From Nakaseomyces glabratus (lineage: Eukaryota > Ascomycota > Saccharomycetes > Saccharomycetales > Saccharomycetaceae): DNA of 64,000 nt. This document shows, piece after piece, positions 28,568-38,002 of the stretch. The stretch is from the NCBI RefSeq assembly GCF_010111755.1, contig NC_088962.1, forward strand, positions 310,001-374,000, written 5' to 3'. Under the pieces are notes generated by a model. It did no database searches, was not told the DNA's origin, and saw nothing but the letters and a program-made list of their open reading frames with translations. Position 1 is the stretch's first letter; the number at the start of each line of letters is the position of its first letter. Made by a program: the position numbers and the translations under genes.

Positions 28568-30622
28568 CTAGTTACAATGCAAGCAAGATTTTAGTTTTTG
28601 ATCTCTATAAGAGAAAAACTCTAGTAAAGCTTGGTAACATGTTATATACTGGGTCAAATTTTGAACCATTGAAACTCTCTGCCTTCTGAGCTCATTGACA
28701 ATTATAAAAATGAGATCCTGACTAGCATTCCAAACATCAATTTTATTTGACTTATTAGTCCTCTCACACAATATGTTAAGTAGGAAATCTAAAGTAATGA
28801 AAACACCAGTTCGACCACATCCTGCCGAACAATGTACCAGAACTGGAGTACATTTCAATTTTTCCATGATTTCTTCATCAACTATGCTAACAAACTCAAA
28901 ATAATGTGAGTCATCATAAGTACCTTTTCTTAATTCATCCACCAATCTGATAGGATCTATAGAGAGCATTGCCTTAATTTTATGAAGTGTTAGAATTTGC
29001 TTCATCCCTACACCACATGAGTCTAACCAACCTTTATATTGTATCTGGTAAACAGTCCATTGTTTAGTCTCTTTGTCGTTATTTTTTTTTATGTTAAAGA
29101 CCCTAAGAACGCATCCATCTAAGCCACATACATTATCTATTATATCAGTAATATTAATGATGTACTTGTGACATGTTTGGCTGTTCCAATAAATATCCCA
29201 TTTTTTCATATTCAATTCATCATCTGAATTCAAAGAAATAATAATTTTCACTTTAGAAGTCATCACAACTTTCCAAAAGTCATCTACAGTTGAGGGCAAG
29301 GGGGCTTGAGTAGCGATATAATGGAAATCGGGATTTATCTGAGGCAAGTTCAAGTAACTTGCATTGAAATAATCATTGAATTGTTTATTATTGTACTTCG
29401 AAGATCCTGGAATAGTTGGGCATATTGGGACTTCACTTTCAAAATATGGATTGTAATTTGTTATCAACTGTTGATCAGCGCCTTCTTGATCCATACGTTT
29501 GGGACTCAATGAAAACTCCATGGGGCTGGTTGACACTGGGGATGGTTCTAATTTGACTCTTGTATGTTCATAAGGTAGGATGTTAGAATATCTGTTTCTA
29601 TGTAAGGATTGAATTCCCTTACTTATCTCATAATTGTTCGCTGGGGTATCAAGTATATCGCTATCGGTATCAAATGATGATGTGGAAGTGCACGAATGCA
29701 GAGTCGATTTCGAGGAATTGACGTCAGTCGGAATTGTTATCTTCAAGTCCTTGGCTTGCTTTTTCCTTTTTGAGTGTTTGTATTGTTTTTGCAAGTGTGA
29801 AAGGGAATATATTTTTGAAGAGCCTGCTCTTTGCGAGTTATCGCTATCTAATGATGTCGAGGAGTTATTGTTGTAATTCAAACATCTTTCCAGTCGTTTC
29901 GTTTCTAAGACTTCTAGTAATTTGAAGTTGTCGTATATTTTCGTTAAGACAGTATCTTTGTTCTTAGCATCCGAGTAGAACTTCAGCCACTGTGGTAAGC
30001 ATTCCTTAGAGGCCATCTCCGGGATCCGAAACTGGAAGTAAGTCTTTAGCGAATTAGGAGTGTATAATGTCGTATCGCTGTTTTTTTTGAAGCTGCTTAC
30101 AAACACGTCTTTCTTCGGTATCTCGAGTTTTAAGTTCAACCGTCTTTTCTTTGAGGTAGTCTCTACTGGGGAGAACTTAATGGAGTTAACCTCGTCGGAC
30201 GGCGACAGCACGTATACCATCTCCGTACCGAGGCTGTTGTCTACATAGCTGATGAACTTCTCGATAAAGTAGTAGGTGGTCATCAGACACCGGTGAAAGC
30301 TGGACACATTATCAAAGAATACCACTGTCTTTGTATGTCGTATCAGGTCCAACAGCAGGGCCTTCCGCTCGTCATCCAGCGTTATATCTATTAGCTTGGC
30401 GAACCCATACACGGGCCTCTTCAACAGCGTGGTCGGAAGCTTCAAATTCACTTTCATGACGCTCTTGTCCTTGTTCTGCATCAGAAAACTCTGTGAATGG
30501 GAAGCCAGGTCTATCACCAACACGGGGTCCGACGATACTGCACTGAATATGCCGTCGACATACTTCAAAGTGTTCATGGGCTTCCCACTCAGATCAACAG
30601 TGGCACCAACTGCACAGGCCAT
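28568..30622 (-). CDS. PTP2: Protein tyrosine phosphatase Ptp2
   Basis: Ptp2 dephosphorylates the MAP kinases Hog1, Slt2 and Fus3, mainly in the nucleus. The 684-residue product (S. cerevisiae about 750) has an N-terminal region with a rhodanese-like look (DLASHSQSFLMQ...), a Lys/Ser-rich middle, and a C-terminal phosphatase domain. The signature HCSAGCGRTG is intact with catalytic Cys598. The usual WPD loop is WLD (KGWLDSCGVG), retaining the acid Asp. The substrate-recognition segment KYNNKQFNDYFNASY is present (NASY in place of the usual NASYI...). Coding sequence is GC-rich at the 5' end and AT-rich at the 3' end. Synteny to YOR208W favours PTP2 over the paralogue PTP3. Confidence 0.95.
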   Translation of the reverse strand: MACAVGATVDLSGKPMNTLKYVDGIFSAVSSDPVLVIDLASHSQSFLMQNKDKSVMKVNLKLPTTLLKRPVYGFAKLIDITLDDERKALLLDLIRHTKTVVFFDNVSSFHRCLMTTYYFIEKFISYVDNSLGTEMVYVLSPSDEVNSIKFSPVETTSKKRRLNLKLEIPKKDVFVSSFKKNSDTTLYTPNSLKTYFQFRIPEMASKECLPQWLKFYSDAKNKDTVLTKIYDNFKLLEVLETKRLERCLNYNNNSSTSLDSDNSQRAGSSKIYSLSHLQKQYKHSKRKKQAKDLKITIPTDVNSSKSTLHSCTSTSSFDTDSDILDTPANNYEISKGIQSLHRNRYSNILPYEHTRVKLEPSPVSTSPMEFSLSPKRMDQEGADQQLITNYNPYFESEVPICPTIPGSSKYNNKQFNDYFNASYLNLPQINPDFHYIATQAPLPSTVDDFWKVVMTSKVKIIISLNSDDELNMKKWDIYWNSQTCHKYIINITDIIDNVCGLDGCVLRVFNIKKNNDKETKQWTVYQIQYKGWLDSCGVGMKQILTLHKIKAMLSIDPIRLVDELRKGTYDDSHYFEFVSIVDEEIMEKLKCTPVLVHCSAGCGRTGVFITLDFLLNILCERTNKSNKIDVWNASQDLIFIIVNELRRQRVSMVQNLTQYITCYQALLEFFSYRDQKLKSCLHCN

Positions 30623-30837
30623 ACTTCAAACGCTCGTTTCCCTCCTTCTCCAGCAAGGAAAGACAACAACTGTAACAAGATGGGCTCCTTTATACCTTGA
30701 TTCACTACATCCAGCATCCCAAATGAGACGACGTCATCAGTACTTCCAGTTTCACCCCCCATTGTACGTTACGTTAGACTCAGGGTTCTACAATTAGAAA
30801 GGCCCAGCCCCATAGAAAGTGATCTACACTTTTGAAA

Positions 30838-30847
30838 GGGGGGGGGG
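30838..30847 (+). repeat. Homopolymer run of ten G
   Basis: Ten consecutive G residues occur 216 bases upstream of PTP2. G runs of this length are rare in an AT-rich yeast genome and are also a place where assembly length errors occur. Confidence 0.85.
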
Positions 30848-30918
30848 CACAGCAATTCACGTGATAAACTTACAATACCCACCAGTGCCCGGTATACATG
30901 GATATATATTTATAATCA

Positions 30919-30966
30919 TGTGTATATATGTTGTGTATGTGTATGTGTATGCGTATAGCTGTATGT
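30919..30966 (+). repeat. TG-rich microsatellite (TGTATG-type)
   Basis: Imperfect repeats of TGTATG and TGTATATATG extend from about 30919 to 30966 in the PTP2-RET1 promoter. It is probably simple-sequence DNA. Confidence 0.6.
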
Positions 30967-31648
30967 AGGTGCATTCTCTGGGAAGGGAGGCTTTGGTATA
31001 TGGTGGACTGCAACTAAGTTTGTATTATTATGCAATCCTAGACGTTTCTGAGTTATTTTTTTGCACTGAGACGCCCCTCCTTCCCCCCAAGCCTCGAGGG
31101 GCACAGATATGGCATAGCTGACAGGGGTAGTATGTCTCTCATACGTATATGGTACATTGGCGTTACTGAATGGTACTTTGCTATGACTACACTCTCTGTG
31201 CTGCAATGTCCGAAAGTAGATTAAATTAAGATTCCGTTTTCGGACATCACTCCCGTTTTCGGAAATTAGATTTTAATTTACCTTCCGTATTGGGACATAT
31301 CCTAATTAATCGCTGTATCAACAAGAAGGTGAAAGCTAGCAGCGGCTCCCCAAATTTTTAAGGTCGATGCTTTGCAGATATAACTACCCAAGTCTTAACT
31401 GTATTCACAGCTGTTTTCTGCCGGAAACTGTGGTGAATCAGCCGAAAGTGTTCATTCCTAGGGGGTTTCGGTAAAGCATGTAGATATTCATACAGCAGTT
31501 CCCTCAGCTAGGCTAAGCAGTATGTGCAACACAATATTCTTTATTTAGCTATAATTGCGACTGTGTATTCCAACTATGCTTTGCAAACATCAGTGGCATA
31601 TGGCGACCCCATGTCTAGTTTGTATAACAACTCTGCTAATTCGGGTGT

Positions 31649-31661
31649 GGTGTGTGGGTGT
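31649..31661 (-). promoter_or_regulatory. Rap1 site upstream of RET1
   Basis: The minus strand reads ACACCCACACACC, a full match to the Rap1 consensus ACACCCAYACAYY. It lies 2 bases before a PAC core and about 214 bases upstream of the RET1 ATG. Rap1 commonly opens chromatin at ribosome-related promoters. Confidence 0.6.
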
Positions 31662-31663
31662 AC

Positions 31664-31760
31664 CTCATCGCATTGACCAAAAAAACTGAAAAATTTCTGA
31701 AAAATTTTTGATCCGATGAGGGCAAAATGGCAAAGAGCACGCTGGAAAGCTTGCGATGAG
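31664..31760 (+). promoter_or_regulatory. PAC/RRPE cluster of the RET1 promoter
   Basis: Three PAC cores are present: CTCATCGC at 31664-31671, CGATGAG at 31714-31720 and GCGATGAG at 31753-31760. Two RRPE-like copies lie between them, TGAAAAATTT at 31687-31696 and TGAAAAATTTTT at 31698-31709. The cluster ends 114 bases upstream of the RET1 ATG. PAC (bound by Dot6/Tod6) was first defined at Pol I and Pol III subunit genes, so it fits RET1. Confidence 0.8.
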
Positions 31761-31874
31761 GCATAATAAAAGGTGTTGTATAGAGTATAAAGGTGTCATT
31801 TGCTTGCGGGGAATTGGTTTACCTAGTAGACAGACGGTAAGCTGAAAAAAAAAGTATATTAAATTGTGGGGTAG

Positions 31875-34800
31875 ATGTTGCACTCTAAGGATGAGGCTTT
31901 TGAAGATCTGCTGAAGCCGGTGTACAAGGGCAAGAAGCTGACCGATGAGGTGAACACTGCTGATGACAAGTGGAACTTGCTTCCTGCGTTTTTGAAAGTG
32001 AAGGGTCTTGTGAAGCAGCACCTGGACTCCTTCAATTACTTTGTGGACGTTGACCTGAAGAAGATTATAAAGGCGAACCAGCTGATTTTGAGTGATGTCG
32101 ATCCAGAGTTTTACCTCAAGTACGTGGACATCAGGGTCGGACAACGGTCCGGTAGTCCCCACAAGGACCAGCTGGTGCCGCCTCATGAGTGTCGGCTGAG
32201 AGACATGACATACTCCGCGCCTATCTATGTTGATATCGAATACACGAGGGGACGCAACATTATCATGCACAAGAACGTCGAGATAGGTAGAATGCCTATC
32301 ATGTTGAGGTCTAACAAGTGTATCCTACATGGAGCTGATGAAAAGATGATGGCTAGGCTGAGCGAGTGTCCCTTGGATCCAGGTGGCTATTTCATCGTGA
32401 ACGGTACAGAAAAAGTTATTCTTGTCCAGGAACAACTTTCAAAGAATAGAATTATTGTCGAAGCTGATGAAAAGAAAGATATTGTACAAGCATCGGTGAC
32501 CTCCTCAACACACGAAAGAAAGTCCAAGACCTATGTTGTCACTAAGAATGGTAAAATCTATCTGAAACATAACTCTATTGCTGAGGAAGTGCCCATCGTT
32601 ATTGTATTGAAAGCCGCAGGTATCATTTCCGACTTGGAAATTATGCAGTTGGTTTGTGGTAATGATAGTAGTTATCAAGATATATTTTCTGTTAACCTAG
32701 AAGAAGCTGCCAAATTGAACATATGCACTCAGCAGCAAGCATTAGAATACATCGGTGCTAAGGTAAAGACAATGAGAAGACAGAAACTGACTATTCTACA
32801 AGAAGGTATTGAAGCCATTGCAACCACAATCATTGCTCATTTAACTGTTGAAGCCCTTGACTTTAGAGAAAAAGCTTTGTACATTGCTACAATGACTAGA
32901 AGAGTTGTGATGGCCATGCATAATCCAAAAATGGTCGATGATAGAGACTACGTTGGTAACAAGAGATTGGAATTAGCAGGGCAATTAATCTCCCTTTTGT
33001 TTGAAGATTTGTTTAAAAAATTTAACAACGATTTCAAGCTAAGTATCGATAAAGTCTTGAAAAAGCCTAATAGAGCCATGGAGTACGATGCATTATTGTC
33101 CATCAATGTCCATTCAAACAATATCACAAGCGGTTTAAATAGAGCTATTTCTACTGGTAACTGGTCCTTGAAGAGATTTAAGATGGAAAGGGCTGGTGTC
33201 ACACATGTTTTATCGAGACTGTCCTATATTTCTGCTTTAGGTATGATGACCAGAATTTCTTCCCAGTTTGAAAAGTCAAGAAAGGTTTCTGGTCCAAGAG
33301 CTTTGCAGCCTTCTCAATTTGGTATGCTATGTACTGCTGATACTCCAGAAGGTGAAGCGTGTGGTCTAGTTAAGAACTTGGCACTTATGACACATATTAC
33401 CACTGATGATGAAGAAGAACCGATTAGAAAATTATGTTACGTTTTAGGTGTTGAACCGATAAGTTTATTGGACAGTGCCTCTCTTCATTTAAATTACGGT
33501 GTGTACCTAAATGGTACACTGATTGGTACTACCAAATTTCCCTCAAATTTTGTTTCTAGATTTCGTTTCTTAAGAAGAACAGGTAAGGTTTCTGAGTTTA
33601 TTTCTATATATACAAATGATCATCACAATGCCGTCCATATTGCAACTGATGGTGGTAGAATTTGTAGACCATTGATTATTGTTAAGGATGGAAAATCGAT
33701 GGTTGAAGCAGAACACTTAAAGAGATTACTTTCCGGTGAACTTGTTTTTGATGATTTCTTGAAATTGGGTTTGGTTGAATACCTTGATGTTAATGAAGAG
33801 AATGATTCTTATATTGCACTTTATGAAAAGGATATTACGCATGACATTACACATTTGGAAATTGAACCATTTACAGTTTTAGGTGCGGTTGCAGGTTTAA
33901 TTCCATATCCTCATCATAACCAATCTCCAAGAAATACATACCAATGTGCGATGGGTAAGCAAGCCATTGGTGCTATTGCATACAATCAATTTAAAAGAAT
34001 TGATACATTATTGTACTTGATGATATATCCTCAACAGCCTATGGTGAAGACTAAAACTATTGAGTTAATCGATTATGATAAATTGCCCGCTGGACAAAAT
34101 GCAACTGTTGCTGTCATGTCTTATTCCGGTTACGATATTGAAGATGCCTTGGTTTTGAACAAATCATCGATAGATAGAGGTTTTGGTCGTTGTGAAACGA
34201 GGCGTAAAACAACAACTGTGCTAAAGAAATATCCAAACCATACTAAAGATGCATTGTGCGGTATGAGAGTTGACGAAAATGGAGAAGCAATTTGGCAACA
34301 TGAATCTTTAGGTCCTGATGGTCTAGGTGAAGTCGGATTGAAAATACGAAGTGGTCAAATTTACATTAACAAGTCTGTTCCAGTACAATCCTCTGATGCC
34401 ATGGCTGTGAATCAAGCTCAGTATCGTGAGACACCTGTTATATACCGTGCTCCGGAACTATCTATTATAGACCAAGTAATGATGTCAACTTCTGATAATG
34501 ACCAAGACTTGATCAAGGTTTTATTAAGACAAAACAGAAGACCGGAGTTGGGTGATAAATTCTCATCTCGTCATGGTCAGAAAGGTGTTTGTGGTATTAT
34601 TGTACAACAAGAAGATATGCCATTCAATGATCAAGGTATTTGTCCAGATATTATTATGAATCCACACGGTTTTCCTTCTCGTATGACTGTTGGTAAAATG
34701 ATTGAATTAATTTCTGGTAAAGCAGGTGTTTTGAATGGATCCTTAGAATACGGTACATGTTTCGGTGGGTCCAAGCTGGAAGATATGTCTAAAATATTAG

Positions 34801-35276
34801 TAGATCAAGGTTTCAATTATTCTGGTAAAGACATGTTATATTCTGGTATTACCGGTGAATGTTTGCAAGCTTATATTTTCTTTGGTCCGATTTACTATCA
34901 AAAATTGAAACATATGGTGCTGGATAAAATGCACGCGAGAGCAAGAGGTCCAAGAGCAGTGCTAACTCGTCAACCAACTGAAGGTAGATCTCGTGATGGT
35001 GGTCTAAGATTGGGTGAAATGGAAAGAGACTGTGTTATTGCATATGGTGCTTCACAGCTTCTTTTGGAGAGATTGATGATTAGTTCAGATGCTTTTGAGG
35101 TTGATGTTTGTAGTAATTGTGGTTTGATGGGTTACAGTGGCTGGTGCTCAACATGTAAGAGTGCAGAACATATTATCAAGATGACTATTCCATATGCAGC
35201 TAAGCTACTATTCCAAGAATTACTTGCCATGAACATTGCACCCAGACTGAGACTGGAAGACATTTTCCAAGAGTGA
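31875..35276 (+). CDS. RET1: RNA polymerase III second-largest subunit Ret1 (Rpc128/Rpc2)
   Basis: Ret1 is the beta-like catalytic subunit of Pol III, which makes tRNA, 5S rRNA and U6. The 1133-residue product (S. cerevisiae 1149) is almost collinear with the yeast protein. Beta-subunit landmarks are present: [69 protein letters not shown] (20 residues), [13 protein letters not shown], and the C-terminal zinc ribbon with four Cys (CSNCG...CSTC). The N-terminus is shorter than in S. cerevisiae, starting [17 protein letters not shown] content falls steeply along the gene (36 of 60 bases at 32161-32220, 15 of 60 at 33001-33060). Confidence 0.98.
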   Translation: MLHSKDEAFEDLLKPVYKGKKLTDEVNTADDKWNLLPAFLKVKGLVKQHLDSFNYFVDVDLKKIIKANQLILSDVDPEFYLKYVDIRVGQRSGSPHKDQLVPPHECRLRDMTYSAPIYVDIEYTRGRNIIMHKNVEIGRMPIMLRSNKCILHGADEKMMARLSECPLDPGGYFIVNGTEKVILVQEQLSKNRIIVEADEKKDIVQASVTSSTHERKSKTYVVTKNGKIYLKHNSIAEEVPIVIVLKAAGIISDLEIMQLVCGNDSSYQDIFSVNLEEAAKLNICTQQQALEYIGAKVKTMRRQKLTILQEGIEAIATTIIAHLTVEALDFREKALYIATMTRRVVMAMHNPKMVDDRDYVGNKRLELAGQLISLLFEDLFKKFNNDFKLSIDKVLKKPNRAMEYDALLSINVHSNNITSGLNRAISTGNWSLKRFKMERAGVTHVLSRLSYISALGMMTRISSQFEKSRKVSGPRALQPSQFGMLCTADTPEGEACGLVKNLALMTHITTDDEEEPIRKLCYVLGVEPISLLDSASLHLNYGVYLNGTLIGTTKFPSNFVSRFRFLRRTGKVSEFISIYTNDHHNAVHIATDGGRICRPLIIVKDGKSMVEAEHLKRLLSGELVFDDFLKLGLVEYLDVNEENDSYIALYEKDITHDITHLEIEPFTVLGAVAGLIPYPHHNQSPRNTYQCAMGKQAIGAIAYNQFKRIDTLLYLMIYPQQPMVKTKTIELIDYDKLPAGQNATVAVMSYSGYDIEDALVLNKSSIDRGFGRCETRRKTTTVLKKYPNHTKDALCGMRVDENGEAIWQHESLGPDGLGEVGLKIRSGQIYINKSVPVQSSDAMAVNQAQYRETPVIYRAPELSIIDQVMMSTSDNDQDLIKVLLRQNRRPELGDKFSSRHGQKGVCGIIVQQEDMPFNDQGICPDIIMNPHGFPSRMTVGKMIELISGKAGVLNGSLEYGTCFGGSKLEDMSKILVDQGFNYSGKDMLYSGITGECLQAYIFFGPIYYQKLKHMVLDKMHARARGPRAVLTRQPTEGRSRDGGLRLGEMERDCVIAYGASQLLLERLMISSDAFEVDVCSNCGLMGYSGWCSTCKSAEHIIKMTIPYAAKLLFQELLAMNIAPRLRLEDIFQE

Positions 35277-35478
35277 TCTCATAGGAACTAGTTTGGTCAA
35301 TAGCATTCAAATCATCGGTAGTTAGTTCATATTGCATTTTAGAAAAGGGTAAAAAAAAAGTTAAATAAGTAGTAATTTCAAATTTTAAATGTATTAAAAT
35401 TCAGATGCATTGCATTTCCTGTCATAAAAAATAACAGCAATATTATACAGATTTTTATATTTATAAAAGAGTGAACAT

Positions 35479-37617
35479 CTATTCAGACATTTCCTCGTCT
35501 TCGCTGTCTTCATCGTCTAAGTTCTTTTCGATAACATTTTCATCGTCATCGCTTTTATCATCCTCACTTTCTTCTAAACTTTCTCTCAAGAGTTTGTTCT
35601 TTTCTTCTCTAACTTCTCTTTGGACAACAACATAAGCACCTAATGGGGTCTTTTCCCAAGGCAATTCATTCAAAAACCTTGCAACTTCTGTCTTATTGTT
35701 TGGACCAAAATCAATCTTGGATCTCTTGTCTTCAATTAATCTAATATTTTGATTCAACTTCTCAACTATATTTAGTAATTGCTTGTTGAATTTGATGTTT
35801 TTAGAAGTCTTGGCATAACGACGTAGAGAAATAACGACTGGTGTTGCTAGTTCAGGGAAAGCTACACTTTTTGAGTACAGAACCAAATATTCACCTACCA
35901 AGTCGATAAATTGTTCACATAGGCCCTCTTGATATGTTCTTGTACCTAAATAAGCAGCAGTACATTTGATATTGTGATCAAAATCGAATGCTACAAGATT
36001 CTGGCTTTTCTTGGGATTTCTGGTGAATGCTGTGGAGCTTAATATTTCTGAAAGTAGAGGGTAGATGGGTATAAATACAGCAGTGTTTTGAGACATTCTA
36101 ATCATTGATCTAATCAAATAAAATCTAAGCGGAAAGAATTGTGGGGTAGGAATCAATCTAGCTGCACCAAGGGTAACTTGTACAAGTGGATAAATTAATT
36201 GCCTTAATGGAGATTCATGATTACCTTCTTTCTCCGGGTTGCAGGAGAATGAAAGAACACGGGACCAAAAATCCAATGAATGGCAGAATTGCCAATTATA
36301 GACAATTTTGTACGCTTCAGCTGGGTTTCCTTTACTGGTTTTTTTTGTGGTTGAGTTAATAGTGTTTCTCAAATGAATAGCCAACTGTCTGATATATTCA
36401 AAACCAACTTGGTAGCTGACGACCTCATCTATACCAAAAAGCTCGGCTGCAGAGTTTTTTTGAAAGTTAATTAAAGGCATAGTACGAATGTTAGTTCTAC
36501 GACAGCTCTTAATGAATGTTGAATAAGTGGTTTTCAAAACTAATTCTAATATAGCTTTCTTGAATTCCTTAGATGCACTATGTAAGAAGGCAAATGTAGC
36601 AATCTGAGTTTCAACATCCTTGGTCGTGGACCACACTTCAACGATGTTCTTTATTAGTTCTTTTAAGATTCTTCTGTAAGAGATGAAATAAGGCATTAGA
36701 CTGTTCACTGAATGTAAAGCTAGAGCTGCAGATTCGGTGTTTGTGATATCTGCGATAAAAGTAAGTAGGGCAGCAGCATGAGACTTAATTATGGATGATA
36801 ATTTGGTGACAGTTTTGTTGCTTGGCAAAGTCCTAGTACCTTTAGTTTCCTTGTATGGAACTAGCTTTTGAACAGCGGCAGGAAGATCTTTTAGTGCAAT
36901 GAACATCAGTTCTTGGAATGCCTTTTCATCAGTAACTGCGTATTTGTACTCTTCTGTATCCTCATCTCTGTTCAAGTTGATAGCCATCTTAAAAGCGCTA
37001 ACCACATTTCTTATCAGTTTCAAACTTGGTGATTCGCGAAGCTGAGTCTTCCATTGTTTTACCAACTTATGAGTCAATTCTATTTGGTTGGCCTTCCTTT
37101 CTTCTTCTTTGCCTTCAATGTCAGAGTCTGAATCAATCTGTTGTTCCTCATTGTCATCCTCTTCTTCCTCATTATCATCAACACCATCTAGAGGGTTTGA
37201 TCCAGCAAAGTCAAGCAAATCCTTGTCATTCTCTTCTAGATATTTGAAAAACTCCGGATCATTCTTGGATAGCTCATCCATGTTAATGTCACCTTCTTCA
37301 TCGGAAGAAGACTCATCAGAGCTGTCGCCCTTGGATTCAGCTTGCTTTTTCTTCAGTTTCTTGTTCTCCTTTGGTAATTCAATACCTTTCTCAAAAAATT
37401 CATCGACAGGCATGTCTCTAAACACTTCATCCTTAGAGGACTTTTTCATTTTCTGTTCTTCCTTGGTCAATGCCTTGGCTTTCTTTTCTTCTTCAGTTTT
37501 GTTACCACGACGACCCTCTCTACGCTTCTTTTCAATCTTATTCTTCTTTCTTTGCTCTAAAGCATCTTTCAAATGCTTCGATTGAAACTTCTTTGTGGCC
37601 TTTGATACTTTACCCAT
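35479..37617 (-). CDS. NOC2: 60S ribosome assembly/export factor Noc2
   Basis: Noc2 forms complexes with Noc1 in the nucleolus and Noc3 in the nucleoplasm for intranuclear movement and maturation of pre-60S particles. The 712-residue product (S. cerevisiae 710) starts [20 protein letters not shown]. It has a Lys/Arg-rich N-terminus (about 1-60), long acidic tracts (about 95-175), the helical Noc2 domain ([66 protein letters not shown]), and an acidic C-terminus. The promoter is shared with GEP3 and carries PAC/RRPE. Order matches YOR206W. Confidence 0.96.
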   Translation of the reverse strand: MGKVSKATKKFQSKHLKDALEQRKKNKIEKKRREGRRGNKTEEEKKAKALTKEEQKMKKSSKDEVFRDMPVDEFFEKGIELPKENKKLKKKQAESKGDSSDESSSDEEGDINMDELSKNDPEFFKYLEENDKDLLDFAGSNPLDGVDDNEEEEDDNEEQQIDSDSDIEGKEEERKANQIELTHKLVKQWKTQLRESPSLKLIRNVVSAFKMAINLNRDEDTEEYKYAVTDEKAFQELMFIALKDLPAAVQKLVPYKETKGTRTLPSNKTVTKLSSIIKSHAAALLTFIADITNTESAALALHSVNSLMPYFISYRRILKELIKNIVEVWSTTKDVETQIATFAFLHSASKEFKKAILELVLKTTYSTFIKSCRRTNIRTMPLINFQKNSAAELFGIDEVVSYQVGFEYIRQLAIHLRNTINSTTKKTSKGNPAEAYKIVYNWQFCHSLDFWSRVLSFSCNPEKEGNHESPLRQLIYPLVQVTLGAARLIPTPQFFPLRFYLIRSMIRMSQNTAVFIPIYPLLSEILSSTAFTRNPKKSQNLVAFDFDHNIKCTAAYLGTRTYQEGLCEQFIDLVGEYLVLYSKSVAFPELATPVVISLRRYAKTSKNIKFNKQLLNIVEKLNQNIRLIEDKRSKIDFGPNNKTEVARFLNELPWEKTPLGAYVVVQREVREEKNKLLRESLEESEDDKSDDDENVIEKNLDDEDSEDEEMSE

Positions 37618-38002
37618 CTTGAATAAGTTTCTAATTTGATATCCCAGATGTGCCTGTCAGTTACTTAAACCTTTTTAACACTAATCTAATATGTTTAATG
37701 GGATACCGCAATATCTAAATTCCAAATAGCTACCTTTAAAACTATACTGAAGAGAATATAATTAATGTGATGCATTTAACACTATGAAGCCATTTTTATG
37801 CGATGAGATGAGCTCATCGCAGCTTTTTTTTCAAAATTTGAAAAATTTTCAGAAATCCGTCAAATGTGCCGATGAGCTTGCCGAGAAATATGAGCATATA
37901 AGCTAAAACATAGCATCTATCGGTAGTTATTGGCTAACAGCGTTAGACAACCAAATATTGTTAGCTGTCACTACAAATAGAGGAACTCACTATAATATTG
38001 TG
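37618..38002. promoter_or_regulatory. Divergent promoter NOC2-GEP3 with palindromic PAC pair and RRPE
   Basis: Two PAC cores face each other: GCGATGAG at 37800-37807 and CTCATCGC at 37813-37820, the latter within a perfect 12-base palindrome GATGAGCTCATC at 37807-37818. A perfect RRPE TGAAAAATTTTCA follows at 37839-37851, and a third PAC-type CGATGAGCT lies at 37870-37878. The whole cluster spans about 80 bases and can serve both genes. Confidence 0.85.

Larger units (their letters stand above)
30623..31874. promoter_or_regulatory. Long, GC-rich divergent promoter PTP2-RET1
   Basis: This 1.25 kb region is unusually GC-rich for an intergenic sequence (34 of 60 bases are G or C at 31081-31140). 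It contains a run of ten G at 30838-30847, a TG-rich microsatellite at about 30919-30959, an ATCACGTG-type palindromic E-box near 30855-30864, three CCG-N4-CGG-like elements at 31233-31298, and a compact Rap1-PAC-RRPE-PAC cluster at 31649-31760 in front of RET1. Confidence 0.6.

Noticed and set aside
30770..30870. Centromere, from an ATCACGTG-type element near 30857
   Set aside because: No 80-base AT-rich element II or TTCCGAA-type element III lies at the right distance on either side; the interval is GC-rich.
30916..31206. 96-codon minus-strand ORF in the PTP2-RET1 promoter
   Set aside because: It starts with TTG, ends in a Thr-His repeat from the TG microsatellite, and is explained by the GC-rich composition of the interval.
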